Positions 14,803 to 27,254 of a stretch of 33,453 nucleotides of DNA are shown here, in pieces. A model generated the notes under the pieces. It saw nothing but the letters and a program-made list of their open reading frames with translations. It was not told where the DNA came from and ran no database searches. How positions within the stretch are numbered: the first letter of the stretch is position 1; every line of letters starts with the position of its first letter. The stretch comes from Monoraphidium neglectum (Eukaryota > Chlorophyta > Chlorophyceae > Sphaeropleales > Selenastraceae), in assembly GCF_000611645.1 (NCBI RefSeq), contig NW_014013387.1, positions 1 to 33,453 of the forward strand, written 5' to 3'. The position numbers were made by a program, and so were the translations under genes.

Positions 14803-15727
14803 TTTTGCCATCATTGCACTTCAATGATTGGGTCATGTCCCAGGCCCCCCCAGCCACCCCGCCCCTGCTGCCAGGGGAGCAGGCAACCCCTGAAGACATG
14901 CGCCCAGGGCTGTGTGCGCGAGCAGAATACGCTGCTTGGAGGCAGGCCAGCGGCCCCTGCGTGCCACCACTGCCGCGCTCACCCGGTCACCCCGCGGCTG
15001 TGCATCTGGAGAACCCGTGGGCAAACTTCTGCCAGCGTACGGACAACTATAAGTCATGCATGGGAGTCCAAAACGTGAGTTTACAAGTGCAGATGTTGAG
15101 CAGTCACAGGTCAGCCCGACCTGACGTGCAGCACCTTGCCGGTGCCCGCAGAGTTAGTGACTCTGGCAGCTGCAAGCAACCTGCGAAGAGGTTGCCCCGC
15201 CCCTGAGGTAGGGTTCGGAGGCCTCCAAACTCCTGCATCGGCCACCGCTTTGCTTTCACAACCAATCCCCCCCTCCATTTGCAGCGTATAAACTCGTATC
15301 ACACGCGCTTTCACGCACGATTGTTTTCGTTTGCCTGTGTGCAATTGCGCCAGGCTGAGGGCCGCATTTACTGTCCATGGGCCCAACACCCTCGGTCTCA
15401 CCGCTGCGAGTGATGATGTTTGGTATTGCCCCCTCGCATCCCCCCTCCCCCCTCCGCCAGTGCGCTACTGCGAGTCGGCGGCAGGGAATGGCGTTTACAC
15501 ACTCGCGTTAAACCTGATACTTTTGCACAAGCTGGGTGTTTGCAAGTGGAGGGCAGGCGTTTGGCAGCGACCCACCTTCGCGCTTGCGGGAAGGTGCACG
15601 GCTCTGCTCTGCGCGCAGCACCTACCGAAAGGAATACCCCACCACCCACTACAGGAAACAGCAAGCTCAGCACGAGTTTGCACTCATCCAGGCACACAAA
15701 GCACGATATGCCGGCCTGTGCATGTGA
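14721..15727 (+). CDS. Candidate small secreted Cys-containing protein with polyLeu signal peptide
   Basis: Tentative three-exon model: 14721-15074, 15354-15409, 15619-15727, in phase, 172 residues. After Met come 25 consecutive Leu codons (CTG/CTC), then YFLPSLHF, which could act as a signal peptide or anchor. The next ~90 residues end in NPWANFCQRTDNYKSCMG at a clean GTGAGT donor. Exon 2 (AEGRIYCPWAQHPRSHRC) has a strong pyrimidine-rich acceptor. Exon 3 reads TYRKEYPTTHYRKQQ and ends in GLCM. Seven Cys occur. I recognise no family. Without the 15409 donor, exon 2 would simply end at TGA 15411-15413, giving a shorter protein of 137 residues. The first exon is the best supported; the rest rests on splice sites alone. 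Its location between a secreted protease and an LPMO makes a secreted role plausible. Confidence 0.4.
14722..14798 (+). repeat. CTG/CTC triplet repeat (possible polyLeu)
   Basis: About 25 triplets, mostly pure CTG, with CTC interruptions near the 5' end. It follows directly after an ATG at 14721 and stays in frame with 93 further codons. Confidence 0.9.
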
Positions 15728-16241
15728 ATCATGCTCGCGTGCAGGCCTGGCTAGTGCTTGTTGCAGGCCGGCAGCTCGAGGGTTCTACACACTTGCACAA
15801 TGGTTGCAGGTGTGCTGTGCAGCCATTGGCCCCCTCCGCACGTTGCAATATCACACTCACATCACAAGTGCCGCGGGGCGCATGAGTGCAAGGCCAGGCC
15901 GCGGGGCTCTAGAATGAAAGACGGGTCAACGAGTTGAGTCAACTTCAAAAACGCGTCATCATCACTCGCGGCAGCTCCAGCGCAGAATACAGGGATTTCT
16001 TAGGTCTTATCAGATGCATATGCGTGGTTTTTGATCCCTATTTCGTATGTGTGCACAGGCATCATATGTGGTATGAGCTCGAGGGATTTCGGCACCCACC
16101 CGTCTGTGCGCAGAACGGTGATGGCCCCGCACGCGTAGTCGCATTTGCTACAGTTCACAGCGCTTATCTCATCTTTGGTTTGCTCTACGCCAGGCTGCCT
16201 TCTGTTCGCCTCGGTGATCTGGGCTCGTGAGCGCAAGCATA
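15728..16241. other. Intergenic region upstream of mitochondrial ACP gene
   Basis: No supported exon. It should contain the ACP promoter; no clear TATA box is visible. Confidence 0.5.
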
Positions 16242-17199
<958 letters not shown>

Positions 17200-18252
17200 T
17201 GCAGCCGAGGAGCCGCTCGCGGCAGCGCTGGCGGCGGCGGCGGCGACGACGGCGTGGTGCGCTCGGGGGCGATGCGGTTGCTGATGTAGGAGGTTAAGGA
17301 GGCGCACGAGCACGGCACGCGGCTGGACTGCAGCGGAGCACGTGGCACCCGGCTGCCTGAATGTTGGGTTTGTAGCTTGACTTTGGCCTATCTCTGGCTC
17401 ACGCACTCAACATGGCTTGATGCTTGGCTTTGTGGTTGGCTAGTACTTGCGCGTATATCCGCGCTGAGTGTGTTTGTTCTTTGGTTGCATGGTGTGCGGG
17501 TAATTTTTCGCATATGAATACTGGACAGGCCCCCACCGCTAGGGATTCCGAAACGAATTCAATGGCGAGATGAACAGCACCACAGGCCCTTCGTGATTGG
17601 TGGGGAATTGTGTCACCGCACGCACATCCTGTACTTCTATGTACTCATGCAGGTCACAAGAGAAAGGCACGACCTAAAGCAAAGCAACCTGCTCGCAGGT
17701 CATAGCCCATCGCCCGACATTTTCCAGTCGAGTATGCATCCGAGACTAAGCTGCTCTGGTTTTCCCCCTTACATGCCTCTGACAGCCACTCCAGCTATAT
17801 GATTATGTTATCCCTGAACTTTCAACTCAAGTTGGACAGCAATTCCTCTCCTCTCCTGCAGCAAGCGCCGACCAGAGATCATATCAGAAGCTCATTGGTG
17901 CGCACGTCACCTGGCACCACCGGGCACCAGCGAGTTACGGGCTCACGCCCTTGCTTCGCCTCTCACATGCAAGCTGAGTTTCACATACAAATCATCCAAA
18001 CTTGCGAATCCCCGTAACTCGCTCCTGATGCCCCACGGCAGCCAAGAGGGGCGAACGAAGTAGCCGCTCTGCGTGGCTGTTGGGTCCGAACAGCAGTTCA
18101 GGTGAATAGCAGCCCCAAAACAAGTTGATTGTTCGAGAATAATCACATCTATGTACATAGCGTTGGGTCTGTGAGCTTCAGAGCACTTCACCCGGCGGAC
18201 GGACACTCGCTGGCACCAAGAGTGCGAAACCCCACGTGTCTTAGGCGCAAGC
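17200..18252. other. Intergenic region between ACP and LPMO genes
   Basis: About 1 kb holding the ACP 3' region and the LPMO promoter. No coding exon is supported. A CCACGTGTC sequence (18232-18240) with a G-box core lies about 12 nt before the LPMO ATG. No UGUAA was found near the ACP stop. Confidence 0.5.
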
Positions 18253-20882
18253 ATGCTGTATAAGCTTTTGAATACCATCAATACGGCTCTTGCGTCGCGT
18301 GGCGTTCTGCTGGCCCTGACACTGGCCGTGTGCGCAGACGCGCATGGTGAGCTGGGGCGGGCCTGGGTGCACAGGCCTTGAGAAGACCCCTGGCTCGAGA
18401 AGGGTGCAGCTGGAATGGTTTGCCTCAAGCGCTCCAGGGCCTGACATTCGATGCATCCTCCCTGCAGCACACTGTGCTGGTTGTGGCGCCTAGGGAGTGT
18501 AGTGGTGGTGACCTGTATGGTACCCGACTGCATTTACCTGGCACTCTCAGGGCACGTGTTCTCACCAAAGGCGCGTCAAGTGGTAGCAAATGAGAAGGGC
18601 GTCGGCAACATACAGGGATGCCCACACTGCATGCAAGGCGGCCGTGCAGGCACCCAGCCAGGTGCGATTTCTTTTGCTAGTATTCCTGCTTGCCTTGAGG
18701 CAACATACCCAGCTGCTTCCAACAGGCATGAAGTGCTCACTTGACTCTCATCCACGCATTGCTTGTGATTGGTTATCGCCCACTGTTACCAATTCTGCGT
18801 GGCGCCACGCAGACATTTGTGGCGCACCCGGCCAGAGCGGCCAGGACGTTACCAACACGTTCTTTGGTCTGCAAGGTGACACCAGTCACAGCCAACTGGA
18901 CTGAGTGGGGGCAAGATACACTCTGCCGACTGGATGCTCACGCTTGCGCTGATGGCCCTTAACTTTCCAGCAACACCATTCCATGGCTATCAATCCTGGT
19001 ACTTGCGGCTTTGGCAGCTAGCCTGGCCCTACCGCAAACGCTTCATAAAGCCTTGAACACGCTCCTGACTGCTCTCCCTCATGCCCGCGCAGCCTCATAT
19101 CAAGCAGGCCAGATAATAGAGTTTGGTGTGTACATCAATTCCGCGCACGGCGGCCGCCATTCGTTCAGCGTCTGCCCGCTGCCGCGCCAGCAGGCCACCC
19201 AAGCGTGCTTTGACAGGCCGGAGCATCAGCTGCTGAAATGGGACGGGTCATACGGCCACGGCAAGCGGTTCCACTACATGCAGACAGGCGGGGAAGCCCA
19301 GGTTGGGAACTATGTTCTCAAGTGAGTGCGCAAGGAGACCTGCGCTACGCAGGGCAAGTTTTTATCGCGGGATGCCACCCTTGGGCGGGGGCGCGGCGGG
19401 GCAGCTTGGGGGCGGGGTGTGTGGCCATGCACATCATCGGCTGCAATGACGTTGATTTTTATCTTTTGTCCCTGCGGGGCAAGCTCCTGGCACAAGATGA
19501 TGTACAGGTTGCAGCTAGGGCTGCGCAAAGGTGCTTTTTGAACTTATGCTGCATGAACATTGGACCCCCCTTCCCCGCCATTCTGGGCAGATTCAAGCTG
19601 CCGCCAGGCATCAGCTGCACTGACCAGGGTCAAGGATGCATGCTGCAGGTGCGACCCTGCAAATGCAGAATCTGCTGAAGTACTGCACGCTGTGTCCACC
19701 ATGTATGTCGTGGCTTTCATGACAAGGCAGAGGCTGCACAGCCTCTGGCAAAACACTTGTTGCATTTGCAAGCATTCGTTCTCACCCTGTGGCACCTGCA
19801 GTGGAACTGGGCGGCGTACCAGAGCGGGGCGCTGCAGTGCGAGAACTCCGCCTGGGATGTGCCAGAGGACTGTGGCAAGTGAGTTGTGCAGTAGAGACAC
19901 ATGAGGCCAGGACACAGTCTACGAGAGTGGCTGTGGCACGTTGGATCGGCTGCCTCAGCTGTGTAAGCTGTAGCAGCTTCTGGGAGCAGCTATCCATGCC
20001 CAGACCAAGGGCTGCATGTTCAGCATCAGCTGCATGCACTGGGAGCTTTGCAGGAGTTTGTTTATAAATGGCTTTTGTCCCAAACTTTCTCCTCATCAAA
20101 CCAAACCTTCTGCAGGGCCACCCGCACCAACAATGCGACCTGCGACCCTCACGCGTCATGGGAACAATGCATCCCCCGCCTGGCGCCGCCAGGCCAGATT
20201 GCGACCGAGAACTTTGTGAACTGGTGAGCAGCGCAGGCAGTACGAGGGTGTTTGCCGCAGTAGGAGCAGGGAGCATCCCAGTTGTTGTCGTGAGCCCTCC
20301 TGATGGGCATCGTCCGCCTGCCCAGCTGCCTGGGGTGCCCTTGCACGTCGTAGCACGCTGACGGACCGCCCTACCCCTTGCTCCCCTCTTGTGTCTCTCT
20401 CTTCCAGCATGGACGTGCAAATAACGCCCAGCAGCGGCTCCCAGTGGCTTCCCTTTTTCCTGCCAGTGGCCCACCACATCAAACCGCCAATCACCCTGCC
20501 GCCGCCGCCGAGGCCACTGCCATTTTTCAAGCCTGCCAGCCCCCCGGCCGTGGCACCGCAGCAAGCAACGCACGCTGCCGCTGGCGCCGGCGGTTGTCCT
20601 GCGTGCAGGTGCTCCGCTGACAGCGCACCCGCGCCCAGCCGCTGCCCAGGCACGCGTGATGCGGCGCGCGCCCAGTGCCTGTGCACCAGGATGGGCATCG
20701 CCCCTGGCGCCACGTCGGCAGATGTCGAGTTCAGCTGCCTTGGGGGGGTCAGCTGTGGCGCCAAGAGTGCGGAGAGCAGTGCCTACATCAGCTGTGGATC
20801 TCAGGAGCTGTTCAATCAAGCACTCGGAAGCTGCGACGCGGCTGCCAGGGTGACCTGCCCCACCAGGTGGAGTGGCTCATAG
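18253..20882 (+). CDS. Secreted AA15-like lytic polysaccharide monooxygenase with Cys-rich tail
   Basis: Eight exons: 18253-18346, 18551-18661, 18813-18875, 19093-19321, 19591-19648, 19802-19878, 20116-20223, 20408-20882; in phase, 404 residues. The signal peptide (1-30) ends ...LTLAVCADA, leaving His31 as mature N-terminus in HGHVFSPKARQ, as copper LPMOs require. The second brace histidine is His108 in INSAHGG, followed by the AA15-like HSFSVCP...QACFDRPEHQLLKWDGSY. Then come KLPPGISC, CMLQWNWAAYQSG (family pattern C.LQW.Y..G) and NFVNCMDVQI (family pattern F..CAD..I). In the family this Cu enzyme cleaves chitin or cellulose oxidatively outside the cell. After residue ~255 follow a Pro-rich linker and a ~100-residue Cys-rich tail (CPACRC, QCLCTRM, CLGGVSC, ISCGSQ, GSCDAAARVTC) that I do not recognise; it may bind carbohydrate. 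The substrate cannot be told. Several signatures are formed only after splicing, which supports the model. Confidence 0.85.
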
Positions 20883-22311
20883 AGGCGCTGTGCAGGGCTC
20901 AGGCGACCTGGGGCTGCTGCCGCGGCAAGGCAAGTACATCCCTGGAATGTGCATTGTGTTGTGGTGGTTTCGACCATATGCCAGTCTTTCCAAACAGCAC
21001 CTGAAGCCCTGTGCCATTGACCAAGGCTGCCAAACCTCGCAAAGCCAAGCATGTGACAACGCTGCATTACACTGCTGGGCAGGGGTGTGCCGCTGCTTGT
21101 CCTGCTGTGACCCGCATCTGTCATTGGGGCATTTGAAAGGGGCAACCCATGCAAGAGACTGAGCACATCATATGCATGCGGCTGCATAATCCGCTTTTCA
21201 CCGCGCGCAAGCTGTCAACAGCCACATGAATGAGGCCAGGCGCAGCGCTGCCGCTACCCCCTTGGCATGCCACAACCGCTTGTCGCATCCGCTTACCGCA
21301 TGCCCACAACAAACCCTGAACTTCCACCCTCTGAAATCATCACTGGCCTCTCGGAAATTCAAGTAGCCCCACACTTCAGCACTTCATCTACTTTCCCTGC
21401 TGGGTCGTGACTGCTCAAATCAAAGCGCCACACCCATTTCGTTTGGCAGAGGCGTGCGTGCGGGCTCATAGCATCGCGCCACTCCGGGCGGCGCCCGCTA
21501 GGCCGATTGCATGAGCCAGTCAATTCACATACTTGTGATGTTGGGTTATGGTATGCTTCTGGCCCACGCATACTCGCATGGCTTGTTTCCCGCATGCGCC
21601 CAGCCCTTGCATCACATGCAGGGCGGCACGCTCGGCCGCACTCCATTTCATCTTTGCTTCGCTGCATGCATGCAGCCATCGACGCGCGAATGGGGCACGT
21701 GGCTCTAACATTCATCTACATGTAATACACACTTCCCTGTATATGATGTGAGGTATTTGATGCAGCTGTTGTATGTGCTTGGTGCTGGCTGCGCTGAGCC
21801 ATTTCACTGCCTGCGGCAGGCGGACGCGCCGGCGGTCGCACAGGTAGTGTCCAGCCTTGTGGAGGCCGTCAGCGCCTGGCCAACTGGTTTTCAACAGCAT
21901 GTCTTCAAAGTATTCACACGCCTTGACGCCAGCATGGGATCTGTGGCCAATTGCGGCCTGGTGTGTCACCGAGGCCAGAGCTCAGCTGTAGCTAGGTAGC
22001 CGCCCACCACCTGCCAACGCCAGGTTTGCACGCTCCCGAGAGCTACTGCGAGCCTCCCACATTGTGATTGTGGATTCCTTAGACAATTTAAGGTCGAACG
22101 GCCGTGATAATTGATCGGAAACGCGGGAGGAGGATGGGAATGCCCCCGGCGTCTGACTGACCAGTCCAATTGCTTCTGACCTGAACTTATTATCCAGACA
22201 AACGAGTGCACACGGCGAGAGACCTGCCAGCCAGCTACCAGGCTTTGCGACGACCGCAACAACGCCTGGTCGAGGGGCAGCGTGGTGCCAGGCTTGCTTA
22301 AATTTAGACTC
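20883..22311. other. Intergenic region between LPMO and RRM genes
   Basis: About 1.4 kb with no supported exon on either strand. Open frames here have mixed composition and no motifs. One TGTAA lies at about 21720, far from the LPMO stop. Confidence 0.5.
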
Positions 22312-24768
22312 ATGGCAGACTCTGTGGAGGCACACGATGTCACAGAGGTGTCGGGGACGCCGGGAGGACTGGAGGAGGGGCATACAGCAGCGGAGCCCAG
22401 CGTCCTGCTGAGCAGAGACAATCCAGTCGGTGCCACAAGCACCCCGGACGATGAGCCAACAACGGCACCCGTCTCACCGGCGGCTCCGCTGTCCGTGCCG
22501 GCCGTGCTGCGGCTGCGCGGCGTCCCGTTTGCCGCCAACGAGAGCAACATCATGCAGTTCTTTGGGCAGGCTGAGGACATTCAGCAGCCAATTGAGGTGT
22601 ACATCTGCCGCAGGAACGGTGAGGGGCCTGCCGACCGGCCGCCACTCCAGCGGTTGGTGGTCAAGCGCCTGGCGCTGTTTGACCAGCCACTCGCTGCAGA
22701 GAGCCGTACAGGGGCGCGCCCGCTCGCGGCTGCCGTCACGCCGCTCGCCCCGCCGCTCGCCCTCCTTCCAGGCCGCAGCACGGGCGAGTGCTATGTTGTG
22801 CTGCCGTCCGCCGCGGACGCTGTCTCGGCGAGGCAGCAGCTCGACAAGCGCCACATAGGCCACAGATATATAGAGTGAGCAGTTGCTTCGTCGAATTGTT
22901 GGCGGCAGATGGACTCTCCTGTCGCCGATGGCGGAGGTTTGACAGGCCCTGACTCGCGGCAAGTGCTTGCATCAAACCCATTCCTGAAGCCGCATGCTGA
23001 CACACGGCATGCGCCGCACCAGCGGCGGCGGGCGCAACCCGCGCACGCCCAGAGCCTGCACACCCTGTCATAACCTTTTATCCCCGCGCTCACAACAGCC
23101 TCATCCAAAAGACGGCACGCGCACAAACACGAAAACCCTGCTGTCAGGATTTTCGAGGCCAGCATGCCTGATCTGGAGGCGGTCAGGAAGATCCTAGAGG
23201 ACGCCCGCCCCCGCGGCCACTGCCTGCGCCTCCGCGGCCTGCCGTTCAGCGCGACCGCCGCTGACGTCATCGCGTTCCTGGAGGGCGTCCAGCTGGCGGA
23301 GGGGCCCGGCGCGATCGTCTTCACGTTCACGGCGGACGGGCGCCCGACGGGCGAGGCGTACGTCGAGGTGGTCGACGAGGCCGCGGTCGCCGCCGCGATG
23401 CAGAAGCACAAGGAGCTCATGGGGGCGCGCTATATCGAGGTGTTTGCCAGCACGAAGCACGACCTGGTGCAGGCGGCGCAGCAGGCGCAGTTCCAGCAGA
23501 GCCAGGCGGCGCTGCGGCGGCAGTGGGCGGCGCTGAACGCGCTGCCGGGCGCTGGCGGCGCGCCGGGCGGCGGCGCTGGCGGGGTTGGCGGTGGGGCCAG
23601 GGCGGCGGGCGGCGCGGGGCAGTACGGCTTGCCGTATGGCATCGGCGGCCCCAGCGGGGGTGGGGACATGGCGGGCCTGGCGCAGGCGCTGGCGGGTGAG
23701 TGGTGCAAGGATTGGACGGGGAGGTGCAAAGAGCGAGAGGAGAAGATGGTCCCCTGCTAGGGGTGTGGGCTTCAAGTCGTACATACCCATGCAGAGGTGC
23801 TGGTTGGCGTCCGATGCACCTCCTCTGCTGAATCTGCAATTTCCCCGCAGTCCCCACGTCCATCCGTTTGCTGCGGGCGCGTTCTAACCCCACCGCGCCC
23901 TTGGTCGCTTCCTCCAGGCATGAGCCTCGGCAGCCGCCAGGTGCAGCAAGCCCCCGGCGGCGGCGCGTATGTCGTTGCGCCCGACATGATGATGCAGTAT
24001 GGGGGCGTGCCCTATGGCGCCAGCATGGGCCCCGTGGCCATGCCTTACTATGTGGTGGACCCCGCAGGCATGGGTGCCGCAGCCGCTGCCGGCGGCTTCG
24101 CCGGCGGCGGCGGCGGCGGCGCAGCCGGCGGCGCCAGCGGCGGCGGCCGCGGGGCGCAGCACCGCGGGTTGTATCAGCAGGCGCAGCACCAGCAGCAGGC
24201 TGGAGTGATGATGGGCGCTTATGGCCAGCAGGGGGTGTTCATGCCCGCGGGCACCATGGTGCCCCAGCCGCAGCAGCAGCTGGTGCAGCAGCAACAGCAG
24301 CAGCAGCAGGCGCAGCAGCAGCAGTACATGCAGCAGTGGCAGCCTGGGGTTGGTGTCCAGGGGATGCAGTCCGGCCCGGACTGGGGCTACACAGGCGCCA
24401 TGCAGCAGGGCGTTGCCTCCCAATCAGGTCAGTCCAGCGCCCGCCCCTCGCCTGTTGCATCGGCCGTGGGGCCACGCGAAATAGCCGGCTGCCTGGATAG
24501 CGACAATGGGGCTGCAAAAGCCGCCTTCTCGCCAGCCGGGTGTGCCCGTGCATGTGCAGCGTCTATGTTTGCGCACATGTGAGGATGCCATCCCCATCTG
24601 TATTCGCTCGCTCGCATTTCCTGCCAGCCAGTCGATGCATCTTGACTGACCCACCGCCAATCTGTACCCCACCCTCCCCATTCCTCCCCTCGCCCTGCAG
24701 CACCTGGGCATTTCGGGCAAGGGATGCTGGGGCAGCCGCCACGCGGGCCAAACCACGGGCAGCTGTGA
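22312..24768 (+). CDS. hnRNP F/H-like protein with two RRMs and Gly/Gln-rich tail
   Basis: Five exons: 22312-22618, 22772-22874, 23148-23695, 23918-24427, 24701-24768; in phase, 511 residues. RRM1 spans about 65-138, starting VLRLRGVPFAANESNI and, after an intron, GRSTGECYVVL ... GHRYIE. RRM2 spans about 161-235 with CLRLRGLPFSATAADVIAFL, RPTGEAYVEV and GARYIEVFAS. The [L/V]RLRG[L/V]PF RNP2 and TGE[A/C]YV RNP1 are the hallmarks of quasi-RRMs in hnRNP F/H, ESRP and GRSF1, which bind G-rich RNA and control splicing. The tail is Gly-rich, then Met/Tyr-rich, then polyGln encoded by CAG repeats, then a short last exon ending PPRGPNHGQL. The acidic N-terminus shows no organelle signal, so nucleus or cytosol is likely. 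The start is the first ATG after the short AT-rich stretch TTAAATTTAG. Confidence 0.92.
24271..24325 (+). repeat. CAG repeat coding for polyGln in the RRM protein
   Basis: Interrupted CAG/CAA run, in frame in exon 4, giving several blocks of Gln separated by Leu-Val and Ala. Confidence 0.9.
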
Positions 24769-27254
24769 CGGGCATGCCCCTTTCCTTGGGACGCCCTGCC
24801 GCCTTGATCGCTCAGGCGCCTCTGCGTGTGCGTGTGAGGCCGGGCGCCTACAATCGCCACTCTGGCAAATTGCTCCCTACCCTTGCTGTCAGCCTCACGG
24901 CACAGCGCAGCATCCGCTGCCATTCGAACACCGACTGCGGCTCTCTCGCATCTCGGGGTCCTCTGCGGCGCTGCGACGGCGCGCGCAGTCGACCGCCCGC
25001 CGGCTGGCCTCCCGCCCCACTGCTGCGTAGAAAGGGCGCTCGCAGCATCGCCCAGCCGAGCGCACGTGCCGGCAATAACGGTGCCGCTGAGCGACCTCAG
25101 CGGCGCCGGGCGCTCGCGCCTTCACTCGATGCGCCGGCCCGGGGCCAACGTAACCTCACACGTTTTTTTGGCTGCGCCTGCAATGCATGCACTACAGCAC
25201 AACCTGTTCTTACCTGCTGGCTGGGGGCCCTGCTTTACCACCGCATGCCTTTCACAATTTCTGCTGGCTCACCACACCTGCCGGGATTCCATAGCCGACC
25301 ACGCGCACTTCCAGGCCTCTGCACTCGCATGCGCACCCAGCTGCTGAGAAGCTGCCGTGCCGCGCTGCGCTGTGCCGCGCCCTGCTGCGTTTGACGGGGC
25401 ACCCGGATCCGCTTTGGCTGCTGACGCGGCTATTGTGACACGACCCTTACAAGTGGGGGCGAGCCGGTCGCAGGCTTGCGAGCTTGGCAGGACATCGTTT
25501 GCCTTTCAGGTGTGTTTTTGAAGGTGTGTGCTTTACAAACGCAATCTAGCCCATCACACAGAGACGCGCACACACGACACCTCCTCAACGCACAAACGTA
25601 GTCCGCAAGGGCGCGCCGCCGCCAGCCACAATGTGGCCCGGCCTGCAGGGGTCGGACGGGGGCGCTATTGCGGCCCCGCTTTGCTGCCTGCAGGCTGGCC
25701 CCGTTGCACGACGCGCGGTTGCAACACCCTTCCCCTGTGGTGCTTGAACGCGCGCTTGCGGATGGCCGCTCCGCCCCTGTTCTTTTCCATAGGCTTATAC
25801 CTTTGAGCCAGGGCGCACTTTCCGCTTCCAACTGACGTCGAGCTGCCCGCGTGAGCTGGCGGGTCACCCGCTTCCCCGCCCGCGAGAGGGTCGCACAGGG
25901 CCTGCCTTTCCCCAAGCGCCTGTGAAGCGTCCGCATTTGCATACCTACCCGCCACAAGTGAGCGCCGCGCCAAGGTTCCTCCAACACACCCAGCCTCCTC
26001 TAGGGCAAGCGCCCCGCAAGGCTCTGGGGCCGGCCGGCGGGGAGCGGCGCTGCTTTGCGCACCGTTGCAACGTGCGAGCACCCCCGCACGCGCCAGGTCA
26101 CATTGATTGGTCAAACGTGCGCCTATTGTCAGGACCAACACTGTGCTTTTTAGGTGTTCGGGAGCTCTGGGGTCGGCACTACTGAGTCATTAGGGGCCAA
26201 AACTCGGGTGCTGCATGCACTTGCTTGCCTTGAATCACGCGCGCGGTGGGGACTGCCGAGTGTCACGGGGAGCGTACCCGGGCGTTGGTTGCTTTGGGGG
26301 TGGGCAAGAAGGGGTCGGCACGGAGGATGACTGTACACCAGGGGCACGCGCGGCCGCACCCACGCGCGGGAGTATGGCTGGGGGCGGCGGCAAGGGGCTG
26401 GCCTGGTATGTTTTTTTCTGGCTGCTTGCGGGCCGACGGACCAACACATTCCTTTTGGCCCCCACTCAACCCGAGATGGTTGCATGCCCCCATGTCTGCA
26501 TCCAAATCGCACTGCCTCACTGGTCCCACAATTGGACACTTGCACCCGCTGCACTGTGGGGCGAAGGGCCCGCCAGGGGTGCGTGGCGGAGGTGCGTCCG
26601 GCACACACAAGAACACTCACGAGCAAGCAAGACTGCTGACGGCAGCCGCGCCCGGCCGCCACCCACCGGTTCACCTCGCTGCAAGCGTGCTTGCCTGTCG
26701 CCACTGCCGCACCACGCCCACTAACAAACGTAATATGTTTCCCTTTTCGTGTAATTTCTTGGTGTTTCTGTCCCGCCCGTTCTTGATCCAAGCCCTTGGC
26801 CAGCTTGTCTAGTGGCAGCTTGATGTTTTGACCGTGTCTTAGAGAAGGCCAAGACCTCAATAGGTTGCCTGAAGATCGGTGCAGATGTGTCAGTGTCGTT
26901 GCGGCTAACCTCGACAAAGGCCGCTGTGTGTGAAGGCTGCCATGCAGCTCGTCTGCCGCAGCTGTTAGCAGGCGACTGCCGCCTCAAATCAGCAATGCTG
27001 GTCGCTCCATCACGATGGGCCGCACGTATGTCCACAACAACGAAGTTGTCGCCGACGTTCTCCTAACATACATATCTACCTTTACATGCAAGATAGAGAC
27101 CAACAGCCACAAAGCGCACAATGTGCTACGCCCCCCGAAAACGGCCACATATGGCCAGCCCCGCTCAGCCCGCCGGGTCCTCAAAACCGCCCCGCTCCCA
27201 CGGCCTAGCGTCCCTGGGGTCTTGCACCGCCACCTGCGGCCCATGCAGCTGCTG
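24769..27254. other. Long gap between convergent genes
   Basis: About 2.5 kb between the ends of two convergent genes, the longest gene-free stretch here. It should hold both 3' untranslated regions. Composition varies: GC-rich in most places and nearer balance around 26720-27120. I saw no domain, no tRNA-like fold and no transposon coding sequence. A small gene with many short exons could be missed by eye. Confidence 0.45.
27082..27086 (-). terminator. UGUAA-type poly(A) signal of the 27-29 kb minus gene
   Basis: TTACA on plus is TGTAA on the coding strand, about 170 nt after the stop at 27255. The position matches that seen behind the Kelch gene. Confidence 0.45.

Noticed and set aside
21966..22580. 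Long minus-strand open frame opposite the first RRM exon
   Set aside because: It is the antisense of coding sequence, has no motif and shows no sign of its own splice structure.
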